From Paludibacteraceae bacterium (GTDB taxonomy: Bacteria; Bacteroidota; Bacteroidia; Bacteroidales; Paludibacteraceae), in assembly GCA_023227695.1 (NCBI GenBank), contig JALNVE010000002.1, forward strand, positions 1 through 64,000: a DNA stretch of 64,000 nt, in the 5' to 3' direction. Shown piece after piece: positions 33,866-42,059 of this stretch. The stretch's first letter is position 1, and each line of letters begins with the position of its first letter. The position numbers and the translations under genes were made by a program. The notes under the pieces are model-generated. The model worked only from the letters and a program-made list of their open reading frames with translations. It had not been told where the DNA came from and did no database searches.

Positions 33866-33899
33866 AAAATAGGTGGACTAAATTTAGTCCACCTATTTT
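33866..33899. terminator. Perfect 34-base palindrome, terminator-like
   Basis: AAAATAGGTGGACTAAA is followed directly by its exact complement. The RNA would form a 15-bp stem with a 4-nt loop (or an exact DNA palindrome) in the gap after the 33921-34355 gene, ending in TTTT on both strands. A bidirectional terminator is likeliest; a protein-binding operator is possible. Confidence 0.65.
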
Positions 33900-33920
33900 A
33901 GATTTATACGTTTACTATTT

Positions 33921-34355
33921 TCAGTTTTCTCCCCTGAGAGGATCTGCGAAACTTGTATCATGAAGCCAGTTTGGAACATTTCCTGAAATATCTAAAAGTT
34001 CCATATATGAAACGATATCCGGTTTGATGATTTTCCCATATGACTTTCCGTTTTCTAAAAACCCATCTTTATGAAGGGAACATAGAGCCTGCGCAACCGC
34101 AATATTCTTTTGCTTAGGTTCTAAGGTGTTCCAACAGTCTTCCATCACAATAAAAATGTATACGTTATCATTCCACACTGAATGAGGAAATTTAACAGCG
34201 GAAATTTTTATAGGCAAATCTGCCTGTTTTCTGAGATGTCTTAGAAAACCAATTTTGTCGATATTGATATGCCCGAACTTATCGGGATATTTTTCTATAA
34301 GTTTTTTCGTCAGTTCTTTTGCTTCTACTTCAACTTCCCAGTTTATTTTTGACAT
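33921..34355 (-). CDS. Degenerate phage metallopeptidase-like protein
   Basis: The layout resembles the small putative metallopeptidases common in phages: an N-terminal helix, central strands (YIFIVMEDCWNTLEPKQKN) and a helix that normally carries HExxH. Here that helix reads IAVAQALCSLH, so the expected His-Glu pair is replaced and the zinc site is lost. It may be a non-catalytic relative. The resemblance is by pattern only. AGGAT precedes the ATG. Confidence 0.45.
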   Translation of the reverse strand: MSKINWEVEVEAKELTKKLIEKYPDKFGHINIDKIGFLRHLRKQADLPIKISAVKFPHSVWNDNVYIFIVMEDCWNTLEPKQKNIAVAQALCSLHKDGFLENGKSYGKIIKPDIVSYMELLDISGNVPNWLHDTSFADPLRGEN

Positions 34356-34358
34356 TTT

Positions 34359-34646
34359 TTATCCTTCCGTTTGTTTAAAGTCTAAAATCAGATTTATTCC
34401 TTCTCCCTCAAGACACAATACAAGGTCTTTAAAAAAATCCAAATAAATCATATTCGATACATCAACGAGAATATAGATTTCAGTGTCTACTTCTTTCCAG
34501 ATGCTTCTTATCATACCCGTAAAAAGATAACGATATTCTTTCAATATTTTGGTGTTGGCAGTCACCAATACTTCTTTAACATCATCCCATTCTTCTCCTT
34601 CGTGGTGATCATAGAGGTCTTCGTCATAGACAAGAATCCTAAACAT
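34359..34646 (-). CDS. Hypothetical protein, 95 aa
   Basis: Alternating strands and helices (FRILVYDEDLYDHHEGEEWD; TEIYILVDVSNMIYLDFF), with no motif recognised. The ATG overlaps the stop of the upstream VWA gene (8 bases), with GGAG upstream, so translation is coupled. Confidence 0.55.
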   Translation of the reverse strand: MFRILVYDEDLYDHHEGEEWDDVKEVLVTANTKILKEYRYLFTGMIRSIWKEVDTEIYILVDVSNMIYLDFFKDLVLCLEGEGINLILDFKQTEG

Positions 34647-35787
34647 CTAATTTCTCCAATATAATAATTCTACCTTTTTCACAAGGGAATCTTTTACTAT
34701 CAATTTTTTGGGTCAAAACCCAAAGGATAGGAGTCCTAAATTTTTCAACAACCTTTCCGGCAACGAAATCAGTGAAATAAATATGTGCATCAAACCTGTT
34801 ATCTTCTACGAATCTGATCGCAGGGTTAAAATTTGTACCGCCTCTTCCGTGGATTTTACCAGAGAATTTGCCTTTATACGAATAATGATTTCTAACTTCA
34901 GTATCTGCTTCTATTATTGTAATATCGGCACCATTTTTGTAGACACAATCTATTTCCTTTATGAATCTTAGAATTTGGTCATCACAGATGCTTGATGATA
35001 TGTCTATCGTGCAGGCAAGATTTAACCGACTTCTGTTAATCAAACCTGGACGTGTTCCGTATCTTTTAGAAACCCTATTCTTTGTCGTTTCTATATCCGT
35101 TTCTGTACTGTTAGCGACGAAATTTCTTAAGAGAAATTTCCACTTGTTCTTGTTGATAGGTTTCTTAAAGAAACCTTTAAGTTCAGAAATAACTTCGAAT
35201 CCGATGTTTCCATATCCACCGCCTGATTCTGATTCTTTTATAGCATCCTTCACAATCGTTCTTAAAATTTCTTCGGATATTGACAAGTCATCTGTCTTTT
35301 TATTTTCCCAAAGGGAATGTTCTGTTTTTTCTTTCCCTTTATCATCTTTGCTTTTAGGAAGATGATCGTAATACCATTTCCAAGTTCTTTCTGATGGAAA
35401 ACCGTAACACTGAATATCATACCAGTTTGTCGGATGATTATGTATATACTGATTACATGAAATATCCATCGCTATATTGATTTTTTCATTGTCATAGCCT
35501 GTAATGTCTACAAAAACATGTTTAAAAATAATGTGAAGAATTTCATGTTCCACTGACTTAGAAACGACATCTTCTTTCCCTTCTTTTATCAAGCCGTTAA
35601 TATAATATTCATTGACATAAAACACAATACGGTTTCCGCTTTCATTCAGGCCAACCGCCATTTTATTTATTTTGTGACCTTTTCCCACATACACCTTTTC
35701 CATTCTTTGAAAAATGTGCGCATATAGTGGTTTTTCTTTTAGCAAGGAAATGCTTGCCTTGATAATTTCTTTTTCTGCCATGTTCAT
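34639..35787 (-). CDS. Metallopeptidase-VWA protein (DUF2201-like)
   Basis: Residues 1-160 contain HEILHIIFKH (HExxH) at about residue 78 in a zinc-peptidase-like fold. Residues 250-380 form a VWA-like domain with MIDAS-type TIDISSSI and the downstream RGGTNF loop. This pairing is the hallmark of the VWA-like metallopeptidase family usually encoded beside MoxR AAA ATPases. The MoxR gene at 40090-41367 is its likely partner. Such pairs act as chaperone-like remodelling systems; the phage role is unknown. Confidence 0.75.
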   Translation of the reverse strand: MNMAEKEIIKASISLLKEKPLYAHIFQRMEKVYVGKGHKINKMAVGLNESGNRIVFYVNEYYINGLIKEGKEDVVSKSVEHEILHIIFKHVFVDITGYDNEKINIAMDISCNQYIHNHPTNWYDIQCYGFPSERTWKWYYDHLPKSKDDKGKEKTEHSLWENKKTDDLSISEEILRTIVKDAIKESESGGGYGNIGFEVISELKGFFKKPINKNKWKFLLRNFVANSTETDIETTKNRVSKRYGTRPGLINRSRLNLACTIDISSSICDDQILRFIKEIDCVYKNGADITIIEADTEVRNHYSYKGKFSGKIHGRGGTNFNPAIRFVEDNRFDAHIYFTDFVAGKVVEKFRTPILWVLTQKIDSKRFPCEKGRIIILEKLDV

Positions 35788-35819
35788 AAAATATGAATAG
35801 GCATTTGAAACAGTGATTT

Positions 35820-36488
35820 TTAATCAAACATGAAAGAAAGCTTCTCTGTGCTTTCACAAATAATCTTAACGATTTTTTCTTCTTCCTTTAAACTGTCTCT
35901 CTTGTCTGAAAATTCAACAAGCAACAATCCGAAAATTTTACCTTTCGTGCTGTTTAGTGTGGCCATATAAGCCGTTTCCGTTCCCCTCTTTTGAAGAAAC
36001 ATTTTTGAATATCCTGTCATGTCAGAAACTTTGAATTTAACGGTTCTCGCACTTCTTTCCAAACAAAGTTTCCTTATGCATTTTTTACATGATTCAGGAA
36101 TCGACACTCCGTCATAATCGGTTTCTCCAGTGATGACGGGATCTATTATCGCCGGGATTCTTGAAACCAAAACATCCTGTATGTCTTCATAGCTAACACC
36201 GTCAGCTTTCATTTGGCTACCTGATGTTATTTTCCAAATAGGATTATTCGGAAGGAATTCACTACCGTTATGAAATCTTATTACCGTTACTCTGTCCGCT
36301 CCTGTAAGAACTCTTGTTTCATTTACGACCAAATCAGAACGCTTGTTCGCTACCATCTGTTTCGGTAGATTGAAATCATGTTTTTGACTTACAATCTTGA
36401 TCATTTTCTTGAACAAAATGTATGGTGAAACCATTGCGATTGCTATGAGAATAAAGATTGATATCAGATATACAGATTCTGTTTCCAT
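35820..36488 (-). CDS. Membrane-anchored GAF-like domain protein
   Basis: A start at METESVY gives an N-terminal transmembrane helix (LISIFILIAIAMVSPYILF) followed by a GAF-like alpha/beta domain (GADRVTVIRFHNGSEFLP; IFGLLLVEFSD). Two cysteine pairs (CKKCIRKLC) lie in the middle. The domain would face the cytoplasm. It overlaps the preceding membrane-protein gene region by a few bases and belongs to the lysis-type cluster. The role is unknown. Confidence 0.6.
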   Translation of the reverse strand: METESVYLISIFILIAIAMVSPYILFKKMIKIVSQKHDFNLPKQMVANKRSDLVVNETRVLTGADRVTVIRFHNGSEFLPNNPIWKITSGSQMKADGVSYEDIQDVLVSRIPAIIDPVITGETDYDGVSIPESCKKCIRKLCLERSARTVKFKVSDMTGYSKMFLQKRGTETAYMATLNSTKGKIFGLLLVEFSDKRDSLKEEEKIVKIICESTEKLSFMFD

Positions 36489-36489
36489 T

Positions 36490-36978
36490 TTATTCCTTAA
36501 CTTCTTTGCTTGAATTTTCTTCCGCAACCAACTTGTTAACTCCGAGGACTCCCAGCATCGCGACATCGTCAATCAAGTACCACTGTTTGGCAGGTTTCTT
36601 TAATTCAGGGATTGTTAACACATCTCCTGGATTTGGTTTTAGAATTCTTTCACCAATTACAACGTACGTCTGGGTTTTACATCCCTGCATCAAAAACACA
36701 GTTAATGCAATCACAACAACAAGACCGGCTTTCTTTTGGAGCTTCTTAAGATTCTTTCTGAGCTCATTAAGCTTTATTCTTAGATTAGGAACATCCGTAA
36801 TGCTTGATTCCATCGCGGTCGTTATTTTGATTTCAATATCTTTTATTGAAGCTTCACAATCTTTTATGTTTTGCGCTTCTAACTGTTTTTTCACATCAGA
36901 ATTCTTTTCTGACCGATATTTATAGAACGCGACGATTATAGTCGCGACACTTCCAATAATAGCCGCTATCCATTCCAT
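36490..36978 (-). CDS. Two-segment membrane/lipobox protein, spanin candidate
   Basis: An N-terminal transmembrane helix (IAAIIGSVATIIVAFY) is followed by a coiled coil (residues 25-80). A second hydrophobic segment ends in a lipobox (VVVIALTVFLMQGC, residues 86-99) and then a periplasmic-type tail. Spanins normally split these parts over two proteins. Here they are in one frame with no in-frame ATG before the second segment. It lies between a GAF-like gene and a holin-like gene. Confidence 0.5.
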   Translation of the reverse strand: MEWIAAIIGSVATIIVAFYKYRSEKNSDVKKQLEAQNIKDCEASIKDIEIKITTAMESSITDVPNLRIKLNELRKNLKKLQKKAGLVVVIALTVFLMQGCKTQTYVVIGERILKPNPGDVLTIPELKKPAKQWYLIDDVAMLGVLGVNKLVAEENSSKEVKE

Positions 36979-36990
36979 GACATTCCCTCC

Positions 36991-37416
36991 TTATTTCTTT
37001 TCCGAAACCGTCACATCTGCACCAGGCTTTCTCCACAGGAGTTTATAACCGAAGACCCCCGAGATCACAGCCAACGCAGCCTGAGACATAGTAACGATAT
37101 CTGCGTTTGAAATTATGCCATCCTGCCAGACTCCCGTTTCTATCAAAGAATAAAGGATGCCGATTATGACTGTCAGAATCTGGGACTTTATCCCATTAAT
37201 TTCAACGCTAAATTTTTCCATCACTTTTTTTATGATCTGTACAGCCGCTACAAATACGGTAGACATAACGAATGTTCCTGAAATGAACTTGTCTACCGTT
37301 CCTCCAATCAAATCTGTAACGGCTTCTGGAATTTCAACCTGAATCTGTTCCGCGAAAACGACGAACGGAAGTAAAACCATACAAGAGAATATCCAGCCAA
37401 TTATGTTCTTTTTCAT
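36991..37416 (-). CDS. Holin-like membrane protein candidate
   Basis: A signal-like N-terminus (IIGWIFSCMVLLPFVVFA) is followed by two or three more hydrophobic segments (residues 45-65, 78-95, 108-128) and a charged tail. Size and topology fit a holin. Adjacent genes encode small coiled-coil and spanin-like proteins, supporting a lysis cluster, although the cell-wall hydrolase is 2 kb upstream in the transcript. Confidence 0.5.
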   Translation of the reverse strand: MKKNIIGWIFSCMVLLPFVVFAEQIQVEIPEAVTDLIGGTVDKFISGTFVMSTVFVAAVQIIKKVMEKFSVEINGIKSQILTVIIGILYSLIETGVWQDGIISNADIVTMSQAALAVISGVFGYKLLWRKPGADVTVSEKK

Positions 37417-37423
37417 TTTAACC

Positions 37424-37678
37424 TCACTTTTTACAGAACTTCATTTTGAAAAAAATAACTATCCCATCTAAATAGAATCCGATTCTAGTAAAGAATCCAG
37501 CAGTCTCTGATATAAACCGTTCATATTTTTTAATAGAACATTCTATTTCGATCAATCGTCCTTCAACCATCCTTTCAAGGTTGTTGAGGTGGTCTTCTAT
37601 CCCTTTGTTTTGTTCAAGTTTACGGTTTATGGAATCCATAAATGTAAGACTTTTTTCCTTATATTCTTTTTCATCCAT
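37424..37678 (-). CDS. Small coiled-coil protein with C-terminal hydrophobic segment
   Basis: 84 residues: an N-terminal coiled coil (NLERMVEGRLIEIECSIKKY) and a hydrophobic C-terminus (FYLDGIVIFFKMKF), suggesting a tail-anchored membrane protein in the lysis-type cluster. AAGGGG lies upstream. Confidence 0.5.
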   Translation of the reverse strand: MDEKEYKEKSLTFMDSINRKLEQNKGIEDHLNNLERMVEGRLIEIECSIKKYERFISETAGFFTRIGFYLDGIVIFFKMKFCKK

Positions 37679-37698
37679 TTGTTAAACCCCTTAAAATA

Positions 37699-37737
37699 GA
37701 AAACCCACTCCTTATCAAGAGTGGGTTTATCAAAAAA
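37699..37737 (-). terminator. Terminator with adjoining T-tract/GATA motif
   Basis: A 10-bp perfect stem AAACCCACTC/GAGTGGGTTT (37701-37728) with an 8-nt loop is followed on the minus strand by TTTTCTATTTT. It closes the sigma-like gene. TTTTTTGATA (37728-37737) precedes the hairpin, so a promoter for the lysis cluster may overlap. Confidence 0.75.
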
Positions 37738-37756
37738 TGTCACATGCTGATATCTT

Positions 37757-38557
37757 TTAGTCTAGAAAATCCCTTATTTTCCCAAAAACCTGTTTCCAGC
37801 GGATATGCATTGAAACCGGGCTCAATGGTTTTTTCCCTTCCGCAATCATCAACTGTCTGACAGCAGGATAAACTTCTGAAGACATTTTGACGATGACAGA
37901 AAAATCCTTTTTATCCTCTTTTTTTGAAAACCACACCCGGAAAATCTCTTTCGCTATATTATCCAAGTCTGTTTGATTAATCACATAATTGTACATTTCA
38001 TAAATAAGACTATCATAACCTGTCATGTTCTCTAGTTTTAATTCTGTTTCTCTGTCATCTCGAACAGATTCCACATAAGAAACATCATCATTTCTATCAT
38101 TTTTCGTTACAAAATCATTGGTTTCATGTTTTTTCCTAGACTCAAATGTTTTTGCTGACGTTTGAATGGCACGAAAACAAACATTTAAAAAGGATGTAGA
38201 AAAGGATGAACTGTCTGGATTTAAATCAAAGCGCGATTTCCAAAACCCGTGCGTCGATTTCTTAACCTTACGATATTCATTTGTCGTATCCTGAATCGTT
38301 GCCGAAACTATGTCTGACATCATATCGTCTAGAATGTGTTGAGAATATCCGCAAAACGTTTTGTAGATAAATCCACAAGTTTTCGCAGAAATTGAATCAA
38401 GAAGTTCTTGATTCAATAGTAAACGACTATAGTATTCCAGAGATTTTTCCTTGTAAACTTCTGTTTCTGGAAGATTTTGAATTCTCGGGATTAGGATTTC
38501 TCTTATAATGTGATGTTCTAGCTCTGAGACAACCGTTGTAACATTTTTTATCGACAT
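37757..38557 (-). CDS. Divergent sigma-factor-like protein
   Basis: Residues 70-145 resemble sigma-70 region 2: a helix YSQHILDDMMSDIVSATIQD, then FDLNPDSSSFSTSFLNVCFR (compare the FDxxxGSFSTWLxxIxxN pattern) and a basic stretch RKKHE. A C-terminal helical region (residues 195-266) may stand for region 4. Like the protein at 31687-32262, it could direct RNA polymerase to phage promoters. The assignment is tentative. It is a single-gene unit closed by a terminator. Confidence 0.5.
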   Translation of the reverse strand: MSIKNVTTVVSELEHHIIREILIPRIQNLPETEVYKEKSLEYYSRLLLNQELLDSISAKTCGFIYKTFCGYSQHILDDMMSDIVSATIQDTTNEYRKVKKSTHGFWKSRFDLNPDSSSFSTSFLNVCFRAIQTSAKTFESRKKHETNDFVTKNDRNDDVSYVESVRDDRETELKLENMTGYDSLIYEMYNYVINQTDLDNIAKEIFRVWFSKKEDKKDFSVIVKMSSEVYPAVRQLMIAEGKKPLSPVSMHIRWKQVFGKIRDFLD

Positions 38558-38602
38558 AGTTTCACCTTCCTTTTCTTGTTTCCTTGTTTAAACCACAAAA
38601 AT

Positions 38603-39424
38603 CTACTTGACAGTTTCATACTCAAACCGCATATCTGTTATAATTCCGTCTATGCGAGGAAAATAATATTGAGAACCTAAACAGTAGACATTAAGATTTT
38701 CATTATGCCATTCGGATCTCGAATGTGTGTGACCGCACAACCAAAGAAATTCATTTCGGGGATTGTTTTTGGAAAAGTCGGCGATAAATAGACCTGCTTC
38801 ATGCCAGATATAAAATGGACTAGCATCTGAACCCTTAACAACTTCCATACAGCCGAAAGGTAATGGATGACTCGTAATAATGATGTTTTTATATTTCTTC
38901 ACCGCTTCTGAAAGAATTTCTTTGAGATCTTTCAACGCGTCTGATGCTCTCTTTTGAAAGGATTTAATAACTTCCTGACGTGATTTTTTAATCAGGCTCA
39001 GATTTTCGATATATCGAAAATCATTCATTAACATGTTTAAATATGTCCCTTCCGGGATGATTTTCGCGTCATACCAGCTATCCACACCGATTAGACACGT
39101 TTCTTCATCAAGACGTATTGGACTAGATTCTGACAAATAAACAAGATTAGGAAAGTTCTTAACAGACAGATGAATTATTTCATCTGTCCTTTCAAAACTA
39201 CTATGATAATAATCATGATTGCCTGTGATGAAATAAACAGGAAACCCATTACAAGCTTCAGAAAGATCTTTTAGATTTGATTCTAAACTTCGTCCATCTC
39301 CGATATCACCCGTAATAATGATCGGACACTTTGCCTTTCGTATGGAATTAAAAAATTTTCTCCTGACCCCATTATTTATGTCGAAATTCAAGTGGATGTC
39401 AGACATAGCTAAAATTTTAAACAT
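38603..39424 (-). CDS. Calcineurin-like metallophosphoesterase
   Basis: The five metal-binding blocks of the family are present in order: SDIHLNFD (D-x-H), ITGDIGD (GD-x-x-D), ITGNHDYY (GNHD), ITSHPLPFG (H) and LCGHTHSR (GHxH). Substrate is not evident; family members include nucleases, nucleotidases and protein phosphatases. The start at MFKILAMSD (39424) is selected by GAGGT upstream and by the fold beginning immediately. A weak T/GATA motif lies in the leader. Confidence 0.88.
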   Translation of the reverse strand: MFKILAMSDIHLNFDINNGVRRKFFNSIRKAKCPIIITGDIGDGRSLESNLKDLSEACNGFPVYFITGNHDYYHSSFERTDEIIHLSVKNFPNLVYLSESSPIRLDEETCLIGVDSWYDAKIIPEGTYLNMLMNDFRYIENLSLIKKSRQEVIKSFQKRASDALKDLKEILSEAVKKYKNIIITSHPLPFGCMEVVKGSDASPFYIWHEAGLFIADFSKNNPRNEFLWLCGHTHSRSEWHNENLNVYCLGSQYYFPRIDGIITDMRFEYETVK

Positions 39425-39584
39425 ATTTACCTCATTTAAAGCGTAGAAAACATTTACATTTAGGGACAGAATTTCCATCCCTAAAACGTTCATCCGAATT
39501 TCGGCATTAGGAATCAATATTTATCAAGGAATCTGATAATCAGTATAGATAATGAATTGTTTTTTTTAAAAACAAGATTAATCT

Positions 39585-40007
39585 TTACGGATTTAGAAAC
39601 GCATGGTTTCCGATAATCATCTTTTTTCTTCCATTTGACCATCTCGGTTTGCATTTTTTGAATGCATAGTAGTGGGTATATCCATGTGTTTTATTAAAGC
39701 ATCCTTCTGACATTTCTTTCGCGACTTTCATACAGATTTCCCATGACTTCCCTTTACCAGTCTTTAAATCTTTTTTCCCGTTCCAACAACTGAACTGAAA
39801 TTTTTGTTTAACTACACTTGAAAGAGCATCTGGCGTAATTTTCCCTTTTTGCTCAGCCCTATTGATAATAATACTTGCAACGGCACGAATGCCGATTTCT
39901 CCCTCTCCACATGCTTCATGGTATAAGGTTTTCGCTAAATCATCAACCGGAGCAGAACAAGCGTTCGAAAAAGACAAAAGAAGAGCAAACATGATTTTCT
40001 TCAACAT
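39585..40007 (-). CDS. SleB-like cell-wall hydrolase with signal peptide
   Basis: The N-terminus MLKKIMFALLLSFSNACSA is a Sec or lipoprotein-type signal. The mature part matches the SleB/CwlJ hydrolase fold: LAKTLYHEACGEGEIGIRAV holds the catalytic-type Glu, followed by ASIIINRA and a C-terminal GYTHYYA and NHAFLNP. It probably cleaves peptidoglycan from the periplasm during lysis. A longer N-terminus is excluded because the promoter at 40042-40070 would lie inside it. Export by the host secretion system is an uncommon endolysin design. Confidence 0.8.
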   Translation of the reverse strand: MLKKIMFALLLSFSNACSAPVDDLAKTLYHEACGEGEIGIRAVASIIINRAEQKGKITPDALSSVVKQKFQFSCWNGKKDLKTGKGKSWEICMKVAKEMSEGCFNKTHGYTHYYAFKKCKPRWSNGRKKMIIGNHAFLNP

Positions 40008-40041
40008 GACAAAATCCTTTTTTTCTTTAGTTATGTTGAAT

Positions 40042-40070
40042 ACTTTATCATTATTCTTATTCTTTGTCAA
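40042..40070 (-). promoter_or_regulatory. Sigma-70-type promoter for the cell-wall hydrolase
   Basis: TTGACA (40065-40070) and TAAAGT (40042-40047) on the minus strand with a 17-base spacer, 35 bases before the start. Confidence 0.7.
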
Positions 40071-40089
40071 CAGAACATCTGTTTTTCTT

Positions 40090-41367
40090 TTAAATTTTAG
40101 ACTGATAATATTCTGAGAACATCGACGTAATCCTTTCATCTTTTAACCAAGAAAAACAGGTTAAAAGGTTATTGCTCTTGTTCATTTCCAAAAGTATGGA
40201 CATAACAATATCTATTGGAATCCCGTAATCAAAAAGAAAAGAATAAAAATTATCCGCCCGTTCTTGTGTAAATTTAATTTTTTCAGAAATTATAGCAGAT
40301 AACAATCTGTATGAAATAATACTGATGATATCCAAACGAAGAACTTCTTTAGATATCAGTTTCTTTATCTTTTCCTTTGAAAATTCAGGGGCTGTAAGAA
40401 TATCTTCAGGACTAAGGAAAACGCGTTCCCCTGAAAGCATATATGTCGCGAAAGAATCAGTAAATTCATTGTCCAAGAGCATATTCATTATGTTTTTGAT
40501 ATTTTTGATGTTTTCTCTCGATTCCATCATAACATTCAGATCAATCCCGCTTGATTGAATCATTCGGAAAGCTTCTGTGATTGTTCTTGGATTCGTTAGA
40601 AGCTTTCCGAACATCATTTCCGGATAATATGCGCAAAATCCCAATACGTTTTTATCCAACCCTTCCTCATCCGCCCAATTTATCCATTCCTTGATATCAA
40701 AACCGAATGTCACATGCCGCATTCTTGTAAGAATGGCAGGATCTAATTCCGTAACCTGATAGTCCTGTTGTCCTGGATTCGCTGTAAGAACGATATGACA
40801 GCCTTTTGGAAGTTTCCATCCTATCGTAGAATAGGTTTGGAAGAGAGGCATGCATGCTTTTAAAACGCGTAGATTGGCCCTATTGAAATCATCGACAAGA
40901 ATAATCGTCGGCTGGCAATATCCTTTTTCATCTGGTTCAGGCACCCATTCCGGTACCGCAGTAAACTGTTTTACTCCCCGATCTTGACAAACTGAATATC
41001 CGAGTTTTTCCGTATAAAGTCCGATACAGGATTCCGGCACCCACTTTTCTTCTTTTCCTTTCCTAACACAGAGATGCCTATCTGGCATGCCGATAATATC
41101 ACCCACTTCTTCTATATCCGCAAGAGGAATATATATGATTTTAAATCCGGAATAATCTTTTCCCCGATACTTTATTCTTTCTGTTTCCAAACATCTGACA
41201 AGACTTGTTTTACCGATTCCAGCACGACCCCAAATGACTGTGGAAAATCTTTCTCCAGGTCTTTTTTCTTCCGCTTCCGTATCTGAAACAAAAGCCTGTA
41301 ATAGTTTTTCCGTGATTCCCTTAAGAGACAAAACCGGCCCGTAACACCCTTCATAATTTTCTTCCAT
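40090..41367 (-). CDS. MoxR-like AAA+ ATPase
   Basis: Walker A is GRAGIGKTS (about residue 47), Walker B is IILVDDFNRA (about 155), sensor 1 is VLTANPG, and the arginine region is DPAILTRMRH. This is the MoxR pattern. The C-terminal 150 residues are helical and lineage-specific. MoxR ATPases work with VWA proteins; the VWA metallopeptidase at 34639-35787 is the likely partner, separated by the lysis-type cluster. AAGGATG precedes the ATG. Confidence 0.82.
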   Translation of the reverse strand: MEENYEGCYGPVLSLKGITEKLLQAFVSDTEAEEKRPGERFSTVIWGRAGIGKTSLVRCLETERIKYRGKDYSGFKIIYIPLADIEEVGDIIGMPDRHLCVRKGKEEKWVPESCIGLYTEKLGYSVCQDRGVKQFTAVPEWVPEPDEKGYCQPTIILVDDFNRANLRVLKACMPLFQTYSTIGWKLPKGCHIVLTANPGQQDYQVTELDPAILTRMRHVTFGFDIKEWINWADEEGLDKNVLGFCAYYPEMMFGKLLTNPRTITEAFRMIQSSGIDLNVMMESRENIKNIKNIMNMLLDNEFTDSFATYMLSGERVFLSPEDILTAPEFSKEKIKKLISKEVLRLDIISIISYRLLSAIISEKIKFTQERADNFYSFLFDYGIPIDIVMSILLEMNKSNNLLTCFSWLKDERITSMFSEYYQSKI

Positions 41368-41380
41368 ATTTCATCCTTTC

Positions 41381-41989
41381 CTATTTCAAATAGACTTTCC
41401 CGTTCCTGTTTTCTAGAAAAAATCCTCTTTCCGCCTGCTGTAAAATGCTTTCGTTATGACTAAGCATAATAATCTGCATTTCCATTTTTTCACAAAGACC
41501 GCGTAAAAACATTCCCACATTCTCCGCAATTTCGGAATCCACATGTTTATAGGCTTCGTCAAGAAACAGAATATCCCCGATATCCTGACTTCCTTTTAAA
41601 ATAAGAGCCCGAAGAGGAATACATATACTGTCCGAAATCCCCCCTCCGTGACCGCTGATATCTCTTTTTACTTCATAATCCCCGTATGTCTTTTTGACTT
41701 CTATCTCTAAACAAGAACGATTATTCTTTTCTCCGTAATTTATCAGAAAAGAATACTGGGTTCCGTATAGCGTTCGGAGAACTTCCGTTATAACAGCTTC
41801 TATCTTTTCTTTATAGATATGACGCTTTTTTAGACTTAATTCTTCTATAGTATGGAAAAGAGTCTTCACTACATTCAGCTTTTCGGCATTCTTCGAAATG
41901 AGTTCTTCTTTTTCTTTTATCTCTTTTTGATAGATTTTGTTTGATCTTCTTCTTTCTTCAATACTTTCCACAAGTTCTTCTTTTGTCAT
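41381..41989 (-). CDS. C-terminal half of a Rad50/SMC-type ABC ATPase
   Basis: Residues 1-60 are coiled coil. Then come the ABC signature SGHGGGISDS, Walker B DILFLDEAYKHVD with the D-loop, and the H-loop MLSHNE. Walker A and the N-terminal lobe are absent, and no partner frame exists upstream, where a long gene-free region begins. Stand-alone C-terminal halves would need an N-lobe partner from elsewhere. It could serve recombination or replication like T4 gp46, or be an adapted regulatory form. Its start overlaps nothing and it is followed closely by the MoxR gene. Confidence 0.7.
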   Translation of the reverse strand: MTKEELVESIEERRRSNKIYQKEIKEKEELISKNAEKLNVVKTLFHTIEELSLKKRHIYKEKIEAVITEVLRTLYGTQYSFLINYGEKNNRSCLEIEVKKTYGDYEVKRDISGHGGGISDSICIPLRALILKGSQDIGDILFLDEAYKHVDSEIAENVGMFLRGLCEKMEMQIIMLSHNESILQQAERGFFLENRNGKVYLK

Positions 41990-42059
41990 ATTTCACCTTT
42001 ATTCAAAATTCTATAATGTTTATAGAAAACGGGTTTCCCTTTTCTAATGAAAAGGCTTT

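Noticed and set aside
38607..38635. Plus-strand TTGACA followed 17 bases later by CATATC
   Set aside because: It lies inside the end of the minus-strand phosphoesterase gene, has a poor -10 box and no plus-strand gene follows.
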